Shown here piece after piece: positions 19,032 to 19,082 of a DNA stretch of 19,082 bases. The stretch is taken from contig NW_014012744.1 of the NCBI RefSeq assembly GCF_000611645.1, positions 1 to 19,082 of the forward strand, in the 5' to 3' direction. The notes under the pieces were generated by a model. It made no database searches, had not been told where the DNA came from, and worked only from the letters and a program-made list of their open reading frames with translations. This DNA is from Monoraphidium neglectum. Its lineage: Eukaryota; Chlorophyta; Chlorophyceae; Sphaeropleales; Selenastraceae. Both the position numbers and the translations under genes were made by a program. Each line of letters starts with the position of its first letter. The stretch's first letter is position 1.

Positions 19032-19082
19032 TCACTCGTCATTGAACATCTCCCAGATGCTCTTGATCGCGCCCCCGATCCC
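19032..19082 (-). CDS. C-terminal 16 codons of an unidentified gene, 5' partial
   Basis: On the minus strand from the window edge the frame reads GIGGAIKSIWEMFNDE and then TGA (19034-19032). Codons mostly end in G or C, as in the genuine exons here, and a TGTAA follows 85 bases later. Sixteen residues are too few for a family call. Confidence 0.5.
   Translation of the reverse strand, partial: GIGGAIKSIWEMFNDE

Noticed and set aside
1..19082. CRISPR arrays, insertion sequences, retroelement genes, rRNA or tRNA genes
   Set aside because: Repeats seen are simple microsatellites and coding triplets; no spaced direct repeats, terminal repeats, transposase or reverse-transcriptase motifs, or tRNA cloverleaf were recognised by eye.

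Overview
This window looks like nuclear DNA from a GC-rich green alga (Chlorophyta). Four observations support this. (1) The genes are split by many short spliceosomal introns (about 125-385 bp, GT...AG). (2) Coding exons strongly prefer G or C in third position and carry long Gln, Ala, Gly and Pro runs. (3) TGTAA, the usual chlorophyte polyadenylation signal, lies downstream of four of the gene ends. (4) The recognisable proteins resemble plant-type versions. I cannot place it to genus. No mobile element, CRISPR array, rRNA or tRNA was recognised.

Layout. 1-344 (+): last exon of a probable CTU2/NCS2 tRNA-thiolation protein, entering from the left edge. About 345-1909: no confident gene, with CTG repeats and a few exon-like pieces. 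1910-4711 (+): four-exon PP2C-type Ser/Thr phosphatase with a long poly-Gln/Ala N-terminal region. 4712-6691: no confident gene, with a (GT)n tract. 6692-8232 (+): five-exon SWC6/ZNHIT1, the HIT zinc-finger subunit of the SWR1 chromatin remodeller. 8706-9492 (-): very small four-exon gene for V-ATPase subunit e, 66 aa, which no single reading frame reveals. 10508-13487 (+): six-exon plant-type BioF (KAPA synthase), ending in a peroxisomal SRL tripeptide. 13488-15760: about 2.3 kb without a confident gene. 15761-18385 (-): large Gln/Ala/Pro-rich protein of unknown function, at least three exons, 5' end unresolved. 19032-19082 (-): last 16 codons and stop of a further gene entering from the right edge.

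The genes are ordinary housekeeping and regulatory genes with no shared pathway: tRNA modification, phosphatase signalling, H2A.Z deposition, proton pumping and biotin synthesis. SWC6 and the V-ATPase gene are convergent. The V-ATPase gene and BioF are divergent and share about 1 kb of upstream DNA. BioF and the unknown Gln-rich gene are convergent. The exon models rest on conserved protein motifs, matching intron phases and GT/AG sites read by eye. Start exons of PP2C and the Gln-rich gene are the least certain. I found no convincing previously undescribed system. The points most worth following are the cryptic V-ATPase e gene, the homopolymer insertions and peroxisomal tail of BioF, the unknown Gln-rich protein, and the unexplained exon-like segments at about 9.6-10.2 kb.
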